Source of the DNA: Oscheius sp. JU75 | Lineage: Eukaryota > Nematoda > Chromadorea > Rhabditida > Rhabditidae | Assembly (NCBI GenBank): GCA_037178855.1 | Contig: JASJZC010000006.1 | Location: 1,922,001 to 1,986,000, forward strand | Length of the DNA stretch: 64,000 nt | Reading direction: 5' to 3' | Part shown: positions 23,586-34,619 of the stretch, in pieces | Layout: the number at the start of each line of letters is the position of its first letter | Numbering within the stretch: the first letter of the stretch is position 1 | The notes under the pieces: generated by a model | Seen by the model: only the letters and a program-made list of their open reading frames with translations | What the model was told of the DNA's origin: nothing | Databases searched by the model: none | Position numbers and translations under genes: made by a program

Positions 23586-25373
23586 TCAGCGAAGGCGGCC
23601 GTAAAGAGTGCGAATCAGCTCTGGGAAAATAAAGCTTTAGCTACAAAAAGGGACATTCAGCTTTTGACTACGAAATTAAGAGAAGGCTGCTCATCTGGTA
23701 GTCCCAGATATAGCGATAAGCCGCTTCCCAAAAAGTCAAGGAAGAGTTCAAACGAGCTGGAGAGAGGAAGACAGCGAGAGATAGGACTTTATTGGGTAAG
23801 AATTTAACATAATGAATGAATCACACACAGACAGAGACGCGAGGACATTTTAAAATAGATATTTGAAATCGCAATAGTGCAGAAAATGCGTTCCAAGATC
23901 TGGAACTGTCTTGAATGAGAAGTCTCGGAGAATCTATGATTCTCTCAGTCTAGTCACTGCTCCGAACTATTTTTCGTGCCCAGCAATGTCTCTCGCTTTC
24001 ATATCACTGTTCCCATTTCCAAACAATGTACTGTGACTCACATTCCGGTCACTGTCTCTCTCATACTCTCATATTCTCAGTACCTACCAAACTCCTACTA
24101 CCATTTCTTCAGATTCCTCATGTCAACAACTTTTATTTAGACGAGGCCACAGCAACAGTCAATGTCTCAACAGATGCTCTAATTCAGAAGACAAGCCGAG
24201 AAGAGTTTTGCGGATGCCACAGTACTCACGATAGCTCACAGATTGTATACCATTTTGGATGACGATAGGTTCCATTCTCTCAGTATGAAATCAACTAGAT
24301 TTCTTCAGGATAAACGTTCTAAGTGACGGAAGGGTAGCAGAATTTGACAGTCCGAAGAAATTATTAGAGGACAGACAGTCCGAATTCTCCGGGATGACCA
24401 GAAAAGCCGGTCTGGTCAGCTAGTCCCATCAAGAATTACCAATCTAATATTATCCTCACAAACGTTTTTCATACGAGAGGACAAATCAACTGAAATCTAC
24501 TACAGGTGCCAAATTCTTGCTAAAGTATCAAACACCGAGAGTCAGAATGTACTGAAAAGAGATTTTTTTCGATTTCTTGTCTTTCGCCATAGAGTGAGCC
24601 TCCTCCACACCAGTTTTCTTAGAATAAAATAGAATATTCATTTGTCCAGGTGAATAAACACTGGCTATAAACAATATGATGTTATACACAGGCAGAGAGG
24701 AATTGACTTACAGGAATAATATAGTTTGAAACACTCGAGACTGTACCTCCATACCGAGACGTCTAGTAGAAACTCTGCTGTGAGTGCTAAGCTCCAATCA
24801 CACCTCACTGGGTCGCAGAGAATCTACCCCCCAGTAGATGCACTATGAATTTATTGTACGACATACGTGATGCTGGTCTTCCCTTCAGAGCTGCGCTCCA
24901 TCCTTTCTACGTGGGACAGGGACTATTTATTAACCTGGAATTGCCTGTTAACCAGAACAGAGGTAGGGGTCGTAATATATTAACCAATTGCATGCTAAAG
25001 TGGGTGGTTTGAGAAGGAGAGATACCACAGGAAGGCCTTCTTAATCCCTGATTGTCCTTAATAAACCTTCTGAATGGAGAAGTGCGTACTGGACTAGGTC
25101 AGCACGCTCTGAAACTATCCTCAAAGAATTATCATCCTCTTCTACGAGCCGTGATACTCTGTAAGTACAGGAATACCTGTATTTTGTAGTGGACCTAACT
25201 GAGAATTCTTTAGGTAAAAGTTTGAACTGTGATGTACGTCCACTTGTAATAAGATGAACAGATCAGATAATAGAGTATGACTTACATCCAATAGTATTCT
25301 TCAAGCAAAAAGGTGGTCATTGACTAGTCTTCTATTCTGAAGAGAGCAAAGTTTTAAGCTACATAGGAGAGAA
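23586..25373. other. No gene seen; probable decayed transposon sequence
   Basis: A 1.8 kb stretch with no supported exon. The right half (24.8-25.4 kb) probably includes more of the reverse-transcriptase remnant described next, but too many frame breaks prevent a clear reading. Confidence 0.4.
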
Positions 25374-25556
25374 TCATAACTTGGCATATCTCCATATGAC
25401 GTACCATGATGATTTTTCAGCCTCCTTAAGGATTCGTGAAAAGTCTCTCTGGGCTTTTTCTATTGCGTTTACATCTTTTTTCAGATGAGGGCTCCAAACT
25501 AAAGAACCAAATTCTAATCTTGATCTGACATAAGTAACGAAGAGCTTAGTTAGCAA
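25374..25556 (-). mobile_element. Reverse-transcriptase remnant (second copy)
   Basis: The reading FVTYVRSRLEFGSLVWSPHL then KKDVNAIEKAQRDFSRIL parallels the 13271-13849 element (TTYVRSHLEFGSIHWNPSL), so both come from the same non-LTR family. The frame is lost after 60 residues. It is a dead fragment. Confidence 0.75.
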
Positions 25557-25589
25557 CCTCGGTCATTTGTTAGAGATATTCTGAATATT

Positions 25590-25976
25590 CTAAACAGCTT
25601 GTAGCAGAAGAGTTACAATGTCAGCGTATCCTTTAACACCGGCAATGTGCAGTGCTGACTGGAAATCGATAAGACGGGCGCCTACATTGGCTCCATATTG
25701 GATGAGGATTTTGACTATATCGGCGTGATTAACATCTGTAGCGATGTATAGTGCAGTTGAACCATCATTGGTTTTCGTGTTCGGATTAGCATCACGTTCA
25801 AGGAGATAGGTGACGCAATTGATCGCACCGTTGGAGCAAGTGATATGAAGAGGGGACCTTCCAAGTTCGTCAGTGACTTCGATCGTAGTCTTGCATTGAA
25901 GCAGCAATTTGACTACTTCGCCCATGTCTTTTCGAGATTGAACAGATCGTCTACAAAAAGATATTTCATCGTACAT
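25590..25976 (-). pseudogene. Ankyrin-repeat protein fragment
   Basis: About 3.5 ankyrin repeats are visible: DELGRSPLHITCSNGAINCV, TNDGSTALYIATDVNHADIV and FQSALHIAGVKGYADIVTLL, ending QAV-TAG. Ankyrin repeats mediate protein contacts. There is no start exon: upstream on this strand the frame breaks at 25976 and meets another frame without a plausible intron. The plus strand of the upper part (25955 onward) carries the start of a GTPase fragment, so two gene remnants abut or overlap here. It is probably a partial duplicate. Confidence 0.6.
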
Positions 25977-26861
25977 ACAATGACACTGGAGTCAAAAAAA
26001 GCATCTTCCCGAACCCGTTGATCAAGGATTGCGTGTGTTTCGTCTGCGGCTCTCATACTGACCGTTGTCGCGTATGTAACTGGGACTGGAAGACACATCT
26101 TCGTATTAACTATGATCTGGTCCACACACGCGAGAGGGTACGTCTTTGTCTCTATTTATGTCATTGTCATTTCATAGAATATAGAATTTTTAGGTGATGA
26201 ACATCCGGGTCAAGGAGAGTTTGGAAAACAGCGATTCCAAGCAGAAGGCTGCTGAGTTGTTTGTCATGGCTTAGAGGAAGAAACTCCGAGGTCTGGAAGC
26301 TCTATCCAATAAGCTTAGCGAATACTGCTCTGAGTTCGCCGCATTCATTCATTCATCGATGCTTCCCTACAATGACGTCTATTTGGAATATCTGGACTAC
26401 TTTATCGGGGAGGCAGTTGGTATTTTCTGCAAGCTGGTGGTAAAGGGGATGAGAAGACAAGAAAGGAGCCGAGAGAGAGCCAGATTATGAGGGAGATTGT
26501 CACTGTTCAACTTTCTTTTTCTAGAATATGAGAATCTCCAACGGAGCTTCTGATCATATGCGAATTCGACTCATTACTCATCGTCGAATCTACGAAAAAT
26601 TCGTAAGATTTTGTGCCTTGTCTGCTCTTTGTGACGCTGCCGCTAATCCCAATCAGCGGTCTTCGAATACCACTGCCGAGATAACTTCCATGCTCGAAGA
26701 GCTCAAGAATCTCACGAGCGAAGGGCAGCTCTTCAGAGATGTACTGGTAACTTCTTTTTTCGAAGCCTACATACCACTTTTAGAGCCTGGAATTGCTTAG
26801 TGTCCGCAATGAGCAGGCTGGACATTACTCCTCTTACCACACGGTTCCAAACTTTCTGTAG
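25955..26861 (+). pseudogene. C-terminal half of a P-loop GTPase family member, one in-frame TAG
   Basis: Exons 25955-26137, 26194-26439, 26525-26746 and 26784-26861 (TAG stop) join in phase 0. The first has a zinc-type cysteine cluster, DCVCFVCGSHTDRCRVCNWD followed by WKTHLRINYDL, as in the C-terminus of the 27-29.9 kb GTPase (CEKCHCSKTFHQLIDYKLYY). The second contains LEALSNKLSEYCSEFAAFIH then PYNDVYLEYLDYFI, a helical block also shared with that gene. TAG at 26272-26274 interrupts it (LFVMA-stop-RKKL). No G domain precedes it on the plus strand; ankyrin sequence lies there. It is a 5'-truncated, inverted paralogue of its neighbour and otherwise well preserved. Confidence 0.65.
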
Positions 26862-27130
26862 CTGTCAATGAATCATTAGCATATCTGTATACGATCCCCA
26901 ATCGGTTATTGCCTTTCCGATTATCTTAAAATGATCAAGTCTTCAACTGTAACAGCCTTTAGATGCTTCCGATAACATCCCTCTCCCAACTGCCACCAAT
27001 TTTTTTTGGTATTAGTGTTGACACGCAATTGTGCGGACATCAATGCGTCAAAAATGAAAGAATAGGTGTGATTTTATCGTAGAGTATAGTTACTTTATTC
27101 AATGGCACAATCGGTGCTTGTCACATCCTC

Positions 27131-29940
27131 TCAGCAAACTATTGGTTTTCCGTTTCTGCCGGCACTCTTTGCGATTCTTCCAACAATCTCGGAAATCAGG
27201 GGACCGGATTTCGGCAGACTACGCAAGTAATTGATCATGGTGTCAATCTGAGAAATTAACCATGAAACTTGAATAATATACCTGGTTGTAGGTTAATTTG
27301 GGCTGTCGCCCAGTCCTCACCCTCCGGACAATGCGTTGAACATCGTGCTTGTGCTGTTTCAAAATGTCCTCCAACTGGTAACAGAGCCTATTTCCTGCCT
27401 ACTTGTCTCTCTGAACTGAACAATACTTCAGACAACGGATGTGCAACCTCATTCCGGATCAAGATATCCAAATATATGCTGTAAGGGTCGGCACGTGTTT
27501 TCAAGGTATTGTAGAGAAGGAAGGCTGAGAACTTAGTACAAGCGCTCCTGATACCGTTGACCTCGCCATTCAACTGGTCAAGCTGAAGTTTGGATGTTAC
27601 GACCCAGATATATAATACAGAGACAAAGAGACAGAGAGACAGACACAGAAAAACAGAGACAGAAAGACAGTGTTACAGATTAGTTCAGTGGAAACTGACT
27701 GTTTCGTTCAAGCTGTTGAGCATGAGTCTCTGCCGGTCAGTCTCGGAAGTGCATTCTTCAAGTCTTTGACGAACGTCCTCACGTATTATCTGAAAAACGA
27801 AGCTTTTCAGACACTCGAGGTACTAGTTACGTCTTCGGTGTCATAATAGAGCTTATAGTCAATGAGCTGATGGAATGTCTTGGAGCAGTGGCACTTTTCA
27901 CAAAAGCCGTTTCTTGTGATAACTTTGCAGCTCGTCATCTGCTGGTTTCGTATATCTTTCTGAATCGTTTCCCTTATTATTTAAAATAATTTTGACCAAC
28001 GTTCAACTCAGAGGTGTAGCATGGATCATGACATGGTTTGTTTGGTTGGTATACATGTGTTCCGTCGCTCAGATAGTAGGGGCTTGAGCATTTAACAGCA
28101 GTGCAAATGAGCTGCGGATGCGGCAGAAAAAGTTTCTTAAGCACTGTCTGAAAACTTTGAATAAGAGAAGAGCGAAATGATCAGAGTCGGAGACAGGATT
28201 CTTACCATTTTTGTAAACATCAGATTCCTGAGCTCAGTCTCACTTTGGGTAGACATATTGATCTGAAACACTCATCTGGTACGGTCACTGAATACAAAAA
28301 GTACCTTCTCCTTCTGGCAAAACACCTGATATTGGTTGTACACCAAGCTTTGCATTGTCTCCATCAGAAGTCTGGCCAGTTCCGACAGCAGTTCACTAAC
28401 TGCATTCATATTTGTCGTGTCTTCTGTCAAATGTGGGTTTAGAAGCTTCGGTGGAGAAATCTGAATAATTGAACTATGACAGCGACAGTGACTCACTTCT
28501 TAACTTCCGGAACATTATGCTTCCAACTTTTAATAAAATGCTCGTGATGCTTGTTTATCCGGTTTCTGCCATTCATCAGGAGACACATGTACCGGAAACA
28601 CTCATTCTCGAAACAGAATACGTTCGACCTAAACTTGTCTATAGCATAGGGTCGAAAGATCTCACGAGTTCAAAGTAATCTCAATTCCGTTGGCAGCTTT
28701 CAAGTCCTTAAAATATTTCTCCAAGAGGATGTATGTTTCTCCAGGTTTATGGAAAGTCGAGCGGGTATTGGTGAAACAGAATAGAATGTTCTTAGGGGCA
28801 CTGGAATGCAGCCTTGTCAAAAAGTAGTCCAAGCTTCGACGGAAGCCGACAGACATGACAGATTCGTTGGGCTTGAGGATGAGGCAAATCGCGTGAAGGT
28901 TTCTGTAATTATAAGATTATAAGAAAAGTTTTAGACGGACCCGATCCTCTGGATGAAATGAAGAACCTTCTTGAAATTGATAGTGTCTTGATCCTGTCCT
29001 CGGGTGTCATTGACACCGGGAGTGTCAATAATACGCAGTATTTTTCTTTTCCCATCCTCGGCAATCCATATCAGTTCGTGGATCAGAGGTTCCTAGAACG
29101 ACTTCTAGTTACTTATTACTAGACAAAACTCTTTTACCACTAGACAATAATGGTAGTTACACATAACTAAAAGTACATGCATAGACGAAGTTTGGAGCAA
29201 TTCAGCTAGTTACAAACACTTCACTGCAAGTAGTGGCTAGCGGACACTGTATAGTGGTGGTACAAAATTACACGCGTTTGTCCCTCTGTCTTTCTGTCTC
29301 TGTCGCTGTCACAATGCTGGTGCCTCACCTGTGTTCTTGATTTGCCAGCTTTTTCAGTTTGCTCGTTGGTACTGTTCCTTGCTCCCGTCGTAGCCCGGAC
29401 TGTAATCTTACTAATTCTACCTCAAAAGCAGTGGACGTCGAGTCCATCAGAATTTCAGGTCCCACAGCCAGAGCATCTTCCATCGAACAGAACTTGATGT
29501 AGTTGGCGCAACTGTTGATGAAAGTAGTCTTTCCAGCTCCAGTTTCTCCCAGAAGCAGAACGTTGTAGACATCTTCTTGGGGAACCCCGTCCGTGCCAAA
29601 GTCCTGTTTAACTCTGGTCTCTTGTTCTGTATTCGATCCATGTTGGGGTATCGTGTATTGTCACCGGCCTCGATTAGAGTCTCTCCGATAGATCCATAGT
29701 TCTTCTCGTATCTTGCTTCTGTTTTGTTCTTTTCGTATCTACCCGGGGTTCGGACAGCCGGGGCTGGAACTTCTGGTGGGTGATTGTCCTGGACCTGAGG
29801 CTCGGAAGAAGGACTTGGCGGGATGGAAACGAGGTGAGCAATATCAGCCGCTAGTCTTTCTGGGCAGCTCAAATTTGGAACTTCATGATCGGACGAGTTG
29901 ATGGTTTTTTCTGCAGTCTGCCGTCCGACATTGTTTCTAA
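27131..29940 (-). CDS. P-loop GTPase of the AIG1/septin-like FTNTR family with C-terminal zinc region
   Basis: The G domain spans the 29.65-29.37 kb exon (P-loop LLLGETGAGKTTFINSCANY), the exon near 29.09-28.94 kb (G3 IIDTPGVNDTRGQDQDT) and the exon from about 28.90 kb (LHAICLILKPNESV, and G4-like NILFCFTNTRSTF). Then come VFCFENECFRYMC (28.65 kb), a linker, KPCHDPCYTSELN (28.0 kb), a zinc-type cluster FCEKCHCSKTFH (27.9 kb) and helical exons ending IVC-TGA at 27131. This large GTPase type, with GETGAGKT, DTPG, FTNTR and a Cys/His C-terminus, is found in nematodes, rotifers and fungi and is uncharacterised. The N-terminal proline-rich segment (PPSPSSEPQVQDNHPPEVP) at 29.85-29.70 kb is one frame off the P-loop frame, so either an intron is missed or a frameshift exists. 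It may be co-transcribed with the next gene. Confidence 0.75.
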
Positions 29941-31482
29941 AACAAGCAATGAGATGCTTGGAAATCGGTCATGGTACCTGAATCCCTGCCCCTGATAACG
30001 TGGCCGGTTGAAATGTTCTGTTTCTTCAAACGGTATCTGCGGGCCCCTGCTCTTAGAACGTTTTCTGGAATCTATTTTCAAAGCAGACCCACCTTATCCG
30101 CGCTTTTCATAAAAATTTCAAAGGCCTGTTGAGCTTCCTGAGATTCAGCGCTGATGAATTCCTTCAGCACAGGCCATTCCTTCTGTTTAATCAAGAGATC
30201 GACAACTGGTCGTCGAGGGACAGGAAGGAGATCACGGAAGTTGGTGCGTCCCTGAAAAGGGGCAGCTATCAGGCCAAACAGTTGAATGACCTTCCGGCCA
30301 ATATACCAACGAAAAGTTACGTAAAGAAACCTTCATTTTTTCTTTACAAAAATCTGATTCATACCATGGCAATGTCTGGGCTCATTACTTCTTCGTGTGG
30401 AATAGGAGTCAGTGATTTGACGTGGCTGATCAGTCTGAAACACTGCAGACTTTGTCTCTCTGTCTCTCAGTGTCTCCTTTCTCTCACCTTTTGTATTCCT
30501 CGACATTTATGGTCCATCCTCTAGCGTAAACTTTGTGATGACGGCTCTGATCTCCAGGGTTGGCGGCTAAGTAGCACAGGTAACGAAAGCAGTCGTTTTC
30601 AAAGCAGAATATGTTTTCTCTAGACAAATAGTTTCTTGTCAGGAGCTGCAACCTACTTTTTTGTCGGAAATTCCACTCCTACTGTTCCCTCTAAGTCTAG
30701 TAGAAAGTCTCTCAAAGTGATCAGGGTGGCAGCTGGTTTAAAAGAATGAGCTCGGGTGTTGGTAAAATAGTAGACGATGTTCTTTATAAGGTGTTTTCCT
30801 TGAGTTTCGAGGAAAGCACGAAGCTCGTTATGAAGCCACATCTCATCCGGCTTCAGAACAATACAGATAGCATGAATTGATCTAAAAACTTGTGGTCAGA
30901 AATTTCAGATGGCCCACTTCTTGATCATTCCTCCTTGTAGCAGAGACTGAGAGCCAAAACCAAAGCTGTCGTAGAAGATCAGATCCTCCGAGTCATTAAA
31001 ATCAATAGAGTAGACAGAGCTGCCCTGGAATCATATGCTTTAAATTGTGCTAGGTAGTAGAGACACAGAGAGACAGCAAGACAGAAAGAGACAGAGGAAC
31101 AGAGAACTAGAGAGACCGAGAGACGGAGAGTTAGAGAGAAAGGGAGAGAGAGAGACAGCTGAACTGAATCACTTGAGTATGCGTCGCTCCCGATACATCA
31201 GCCCCCTCTTTCACTCCACTAGCGGAGCCTCTCAAATAGACTGGTTTTTTTTTTAACATCCTGCAACTTCTTGTAAAAACATATAGAACAACTTACAGCA
31301 GCACTGTATGTGAAACCAACATCGGCCAGAACTGCCGGTCCATTTTCTATGGCCTCGTCCAGAGTGACATATCGTGAATAGTTGGCGAAACTGTTAATCA
31401 GGGTAGTCTTTCCAGCACCTGTCTCCCCAATGGGAAGCAGGTAGAGTGGCTCTTTGGGCTGTGAAGATGGTGCAGAAGTCAT
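29869..31482 (-). CDS. P-loop GTPase, FTNTR family (upstream neighbour)
   Basis: Start MTSAPSSQPKEPLYLLPIGE at 31482 (an alternative Met lies 15 bases upstream), with P-loop PIGETGAGKTTLINSFANYS. Exon 2 (about 31025-30930) has FYDSFGFG at the G3 position, where DTPG is expected; exon 3 (about 30882-30660) has SIHAICIVLKPDEMW and NIVYYFTNTRAHSF. Exon 4 (to about 30487) has IFCFENDCFRYLCYL. Later exons give TNFRDLLPVPRRPVVDL and FISAESQEAQQAFEIF and a basic exon, ending in KFQI-TGA at 29869. Phases match at every join. It lacks the zinc region of its neighbour. Its last exon overlaps, in another frame, the putative first exon of the 27-29.9 kb GTPase, so the pair may be one tandem-GTPase transcription unit. 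Loss of the canonical G3 suggests altered hydrolysis (inference). Confidence 0.7.
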
Positions 31483-31496
31483 TACTGAAACGGACA

Positions 31497-31854
31497 TCGA
31501 GGGATAGAGAGAAAAAGTATAAATGCTAATAGGTACAACGAAATTGAACTCAAAACAAGCAAAGGACAAATGACAGACTTGTTCATTGGACACCATGCCT
31601 CATTCGAAATAGATTCTTAGCCGCATCCTTACCAAAATCTACAGTTCAGGAAACACAAAAGGAAGGAGCGGAGAATCTTTGTTGTGTGAAGAGTTGGAGG
31701 AAAGCTGATAAGAGACGGGCAAGGGTCTCGCGAGATAGAAGAGAAATTAGACTTATTGACCAGCTAGGGCTGGGGGGAGTTGATAATTTCTCAATGACGA
31801 GAAACCGGAGATGAAGCATTTAAAACAGAGAGGCAAACTTTTAATTGCCTTACT
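31497..31854. other. Intergenic; no gene seen
   Basis: A 360 bp stretch between the GTPase start and the 3' end of the phospholipase-like gene, both on the minus strand. It contains no exon I can support. Confidence 0.5.
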
Positions 31855-32390
31855 TCACAACTCATTGTTTCGTTCTTCGTCAAATGTCTGAGCTTCTTGA
31901 CAGCATCGCAGAAGGCATGCCAGACCACAGTTTTCTTCTAATCGAGCCGATACGTTCTTCAGGCTGACGCAAAAGCTGGAACCGGTAAAGGCAAAAGGTC
32001 TCCCGTAATCTGTAAACGGTAGAAACTTGCGTTTCATCGCAGTTCTCCTGACACATATTACTTTCATTGCATTGGTCATGGGCTTTATAGGCATTGTTGA
32101 AAAGCCCATGACCAATGCAATGAGAAAGATCTGTCATCCCGAGACAGCTGAATTGGTGAGAACATGGATGCAAGTTCGCTCGCGTCTCCATATCCACATT
32201 CCCAGTTTTGAGCATTGAAGATGTCTGAAACCGAGGCTCCAATCCCTTTGAAGAAGTTGCCAATGTCTTGGAAGACGTCGGCCTGTAAGAGGGAGAGTGT
32301 CTATCTCTGAATCTGTGTCTTTCTGCCACTCCAGCTCACCTGACAAGAAGAAACTGATGCTAGCGATAGGAGTAAGGCAGAGAAGTGCAT
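31855..32390 (-). pseudogene. Secreted phospholipase A2-like protein disrupted by a hairpin
   Basis: Exon 1 (32390-32340) is a signal peptide, MHFSALLLSLASVSSCQ, joined in phase 0 to ADVFQDIGNFFKGIGASVSD and then NWECGYGDASELASMF. Further on, in a different frame, come GLFNNAYKAHDQCNESNMC and NCDET; a last block reads SFCVSLKNVS...CGLACLLRCCQEAQ and ends at TGA (31855). The KAHDQC element with flanking cysteines resembles the His-Asp active site of nematode phospholipase A2 / conodipine-like proteins. The frame change occurs exactly where a 23 bp perfect inverted repeat sits. It is either a pseudogene or has an exon structure I cannot see. The PLA2 assignment is moderate. Confidence 0.45.
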
Positions 32391-32714
32391 CCACCAACTG
32401 TTTAGAGCCAGACGAGATCATCCAAATGACATCATGTTCTGTATATATTTCTGATCTTTCTATCGACTGCGTGCAAGGTATAACAACTATCCAGTTAAAG
32501 GTGGAAAAGTATATTTTGCTATGGTGACAGTGACAAGCTAATTTACTCTTCCTTTCATACTTTGGATAGCTAGAGCTGGTCCTAACTTCTTTGTTGCTGA
32601 AAAAATCTCTCTGTTGCTTTGTCCCTTTGTCTCTCTGTCTCTCTATCGCTTTATATTTGTGTCTCCCTGTCTCGTAACTCATTGCTCCTTTTGAAACCAA
32701 GTAGACTACTCCAG

Positions 32715-33200
32715 ATGAATTCTCTCCTTCTGCTCCTTCCCCACCGCAGCCCTTGAAGTCGATACGCTCGAAGAGACGCCCTCCTGCACAGATGGTCTCT
32801 CTTCCGGCTGGAGCAGCTTCAACAGCTGACTTCGTCCTGCGGACGACACCGACTGACACTGTGGCAGCAATCGTCCTCAGCGAGGATCTAGCTTATCAGC
32901 TAACCAAAACCACCTGTCCGTCGCTCTACAAGACGGTCAATTTGGTCTGTGTGGGGCACGATGGCTGCACTGACTGGGCCAACGAGACGAGGAGTAGCTG
33001 CGATGAGGCCTTCTGTCTCCAGTTGAGGAGCATGATTGTGGACGAGGAGGACGACTGCCAGGTACAGGAGACCTTCTGCGTCAAGATGCTCGAACGCTAC
33101 GTCTATAGGCAGAATTTTGCGATTTCCTTTATTTTTACCCTTTTTTTCAGCAAAATGATGTTCAGCAAAGTTGTAGCCTGTTCTACAACTTTGTAGAACA
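32715..33200 (+). pseudogene. Cysteine-rich secreted protein remnant, family unknown
   Basis: ATG at 32715 starts a signal-like MNSLLLLLP, but that frame stops after 13 codons. Another frame is open from about 32753 and contains TTCPSLYKTVNLVCVGHDGC, WANETRSSCDEAFCLQL, DDCQ and ETFCVKMLERYVY: eight cysteines with good codon usage. The frame break between signal and body suggests a small intron or a frameshift. I do not recognise the fold. The 3' end merges with a copy of the dispersed AAGTTGTAG hairpin repeat. Confidence 0.35.
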
Positions 33201-33205
33201 TCCCA
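33155..33205. repeat. Dispersed hairpin repeat (AAAGTTGTAG...CTACAACTTT), copy 1
   Basis: GCAAAGTTGTAG, a short loop and CTACAACTTTG form a stem. Related copies occur at 38128-38175 and 48452-48503, with weaker ones near 43640 and 50090. Confidence 0.7.
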
Positions 33206-33395
33206 AAACTTAAAAATGTCGAATTGCCGCCTAAAACACCTGGAAAATCAGACACTTTACACCTTCAGCCTTAAAACTATGTACAAGAAAAATCCAATAG
33301 ACCTAAGACCTGGTACGGCTATTTTGCTTCTGATAACTCGGTTCATTGGCCTCTTATCTCCCCAAGAAAAACTATTCTGATCGTTTGATTCTTTA

Positions 33396-34596
33396 CTAAA
33401 AAGGATACAAGTACAGCGATCTGTGTCGGACCTTGGCGAATCCGATTCTCTGCTTCCCACTATCGTAGATATTGCACTAGGCTCGGATGAAGGTGTCTCC
33501 AAGGATAAATTGAGGAGAGAACCCAGGTGTTTGGATGTCGAAAAAGGTGATGGCACACTTTCCGCCCTCCAGACCAATGTCCAGAACGTATTCTACGGAC
33601 GGAATAACGTAGGCGAGGCCTCCGATGAGGATGGTGAGGTCTGGGAGACTGGACTGCTTGGAACAGTCGAACTCATAGACACTGTTCTTGATATTCCAAC
33701 GGGCCCCGGTCTGACCAGCGATACTGGCGATGATGGTGGTTGGGCCACCGATCCAGGAGGTTCCTGAAAGTCACACGTGAGAGATAGAGACAGAAAGACA
33801 AAGAGACGGAGAGACAGAGAGATACAGTAACCTTTCGCAACTCACCAGCATCCGAAATTCCTTGATCCCTGTGCTTGTAATTGTAGTTCTTAATCTCCAT
33901 TCCATCCACCTCGAACTGCCAGTAGGTAAGCGTTGATAGTTCGACATAGTTGATTACACTCATGTCACAATTGTCGCTGTCGAATGCTCCATAGGTGATC
34001 TGCCCGGTTATTCCTCCCTGATCCGGCTTGAGCTTCCTGTCGAACCAGACCATAAAAATTGGCAGGCTGAGTTGCTCCACAATGTTCTGCATGGGTGGGA
34101 CGACATTATCGGCTGCCAACATGGGCCATCCCATTCCCATGACCCCGTCGAAGGGCTGCTTCCCAAACTCGGTGTAGAACTTGTCAGTCAGACCGAAACC
34201 CTGTCGATCAACATTGAATCCGCCGAAGGTGAAGGTGTTCACGGCTAGTCTGCCTCGAACCGCACCAGATCCATAATTTAAGTAGAAATTCAGGGTATCA
34301 GCCTCAAAAGTCTACGACTTCGACGAGTCGAACTTGTTCTTCGTGTAGTTCCCACGCGGGTCGCCATTGCAAGCATTGGTAATACAGGCGACATCGATTA
34401 CCCCGAGATTGGAGGAGCCGGTGTCTACCAGGGCATCGAATTCTTTTCTTGGAGTCCCTAGAGCCACATCAACTTGATAATCGACGATGGATTGAGAGGC
34501 AGAATCGGCTCGGGCCTTGTACATATCTTCGAGGTGTTGTAAGTAGGAATCTTCTCTGAAAAGGGCTGTCGGATAAAAAGATGCGTGTCCTATCAC
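33396..34596 (-). pseudogene. Pepsin-family aspartic protease (A1) with two in-frame TAG codons
   Basis: Propeptide and N-lobe lie in the 34596-33847 exon: VALGTPRKEFDALVDTGSSN carries the first catalytic aspartate. TAG at 34312-34314 interrupts the N-lobe (FDSSKS-stop-TFEAD), after which the same frame resumes with NYGSGAVRGR and GVMGMGWPMLAADNVVPPMQ. The next exon completes GISDAGTSWIGGPTTIIA (second motif D-A-G where D-T/S-G is expected) and later QFILGDTFIRA, TAG at 33477-33479, then CNIYDSGKQRIGFAKV, the normal protease C-terminus. The tryptophan after DTGSSNL is also replaced by glycine. The rest aligns without gaps to nematode ASP proteases, so the loss of function looks recent, or the stops are read through. 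The signal-peptide exon was not found. Confidence 0.75.
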
Positions 34597-34619
34597 CTAA
34601 AACAATTCTTAAATCAATT

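Noticed and set aside
9343-34314. Complete reassignment of UAG to glutamine
   Set aside because: The MSP gene and the GTPase fragment end at TAG where the families end, and the replaced residues in the protease (Ser and Tyr positions) are not Gln. Left as a bias worth counting.
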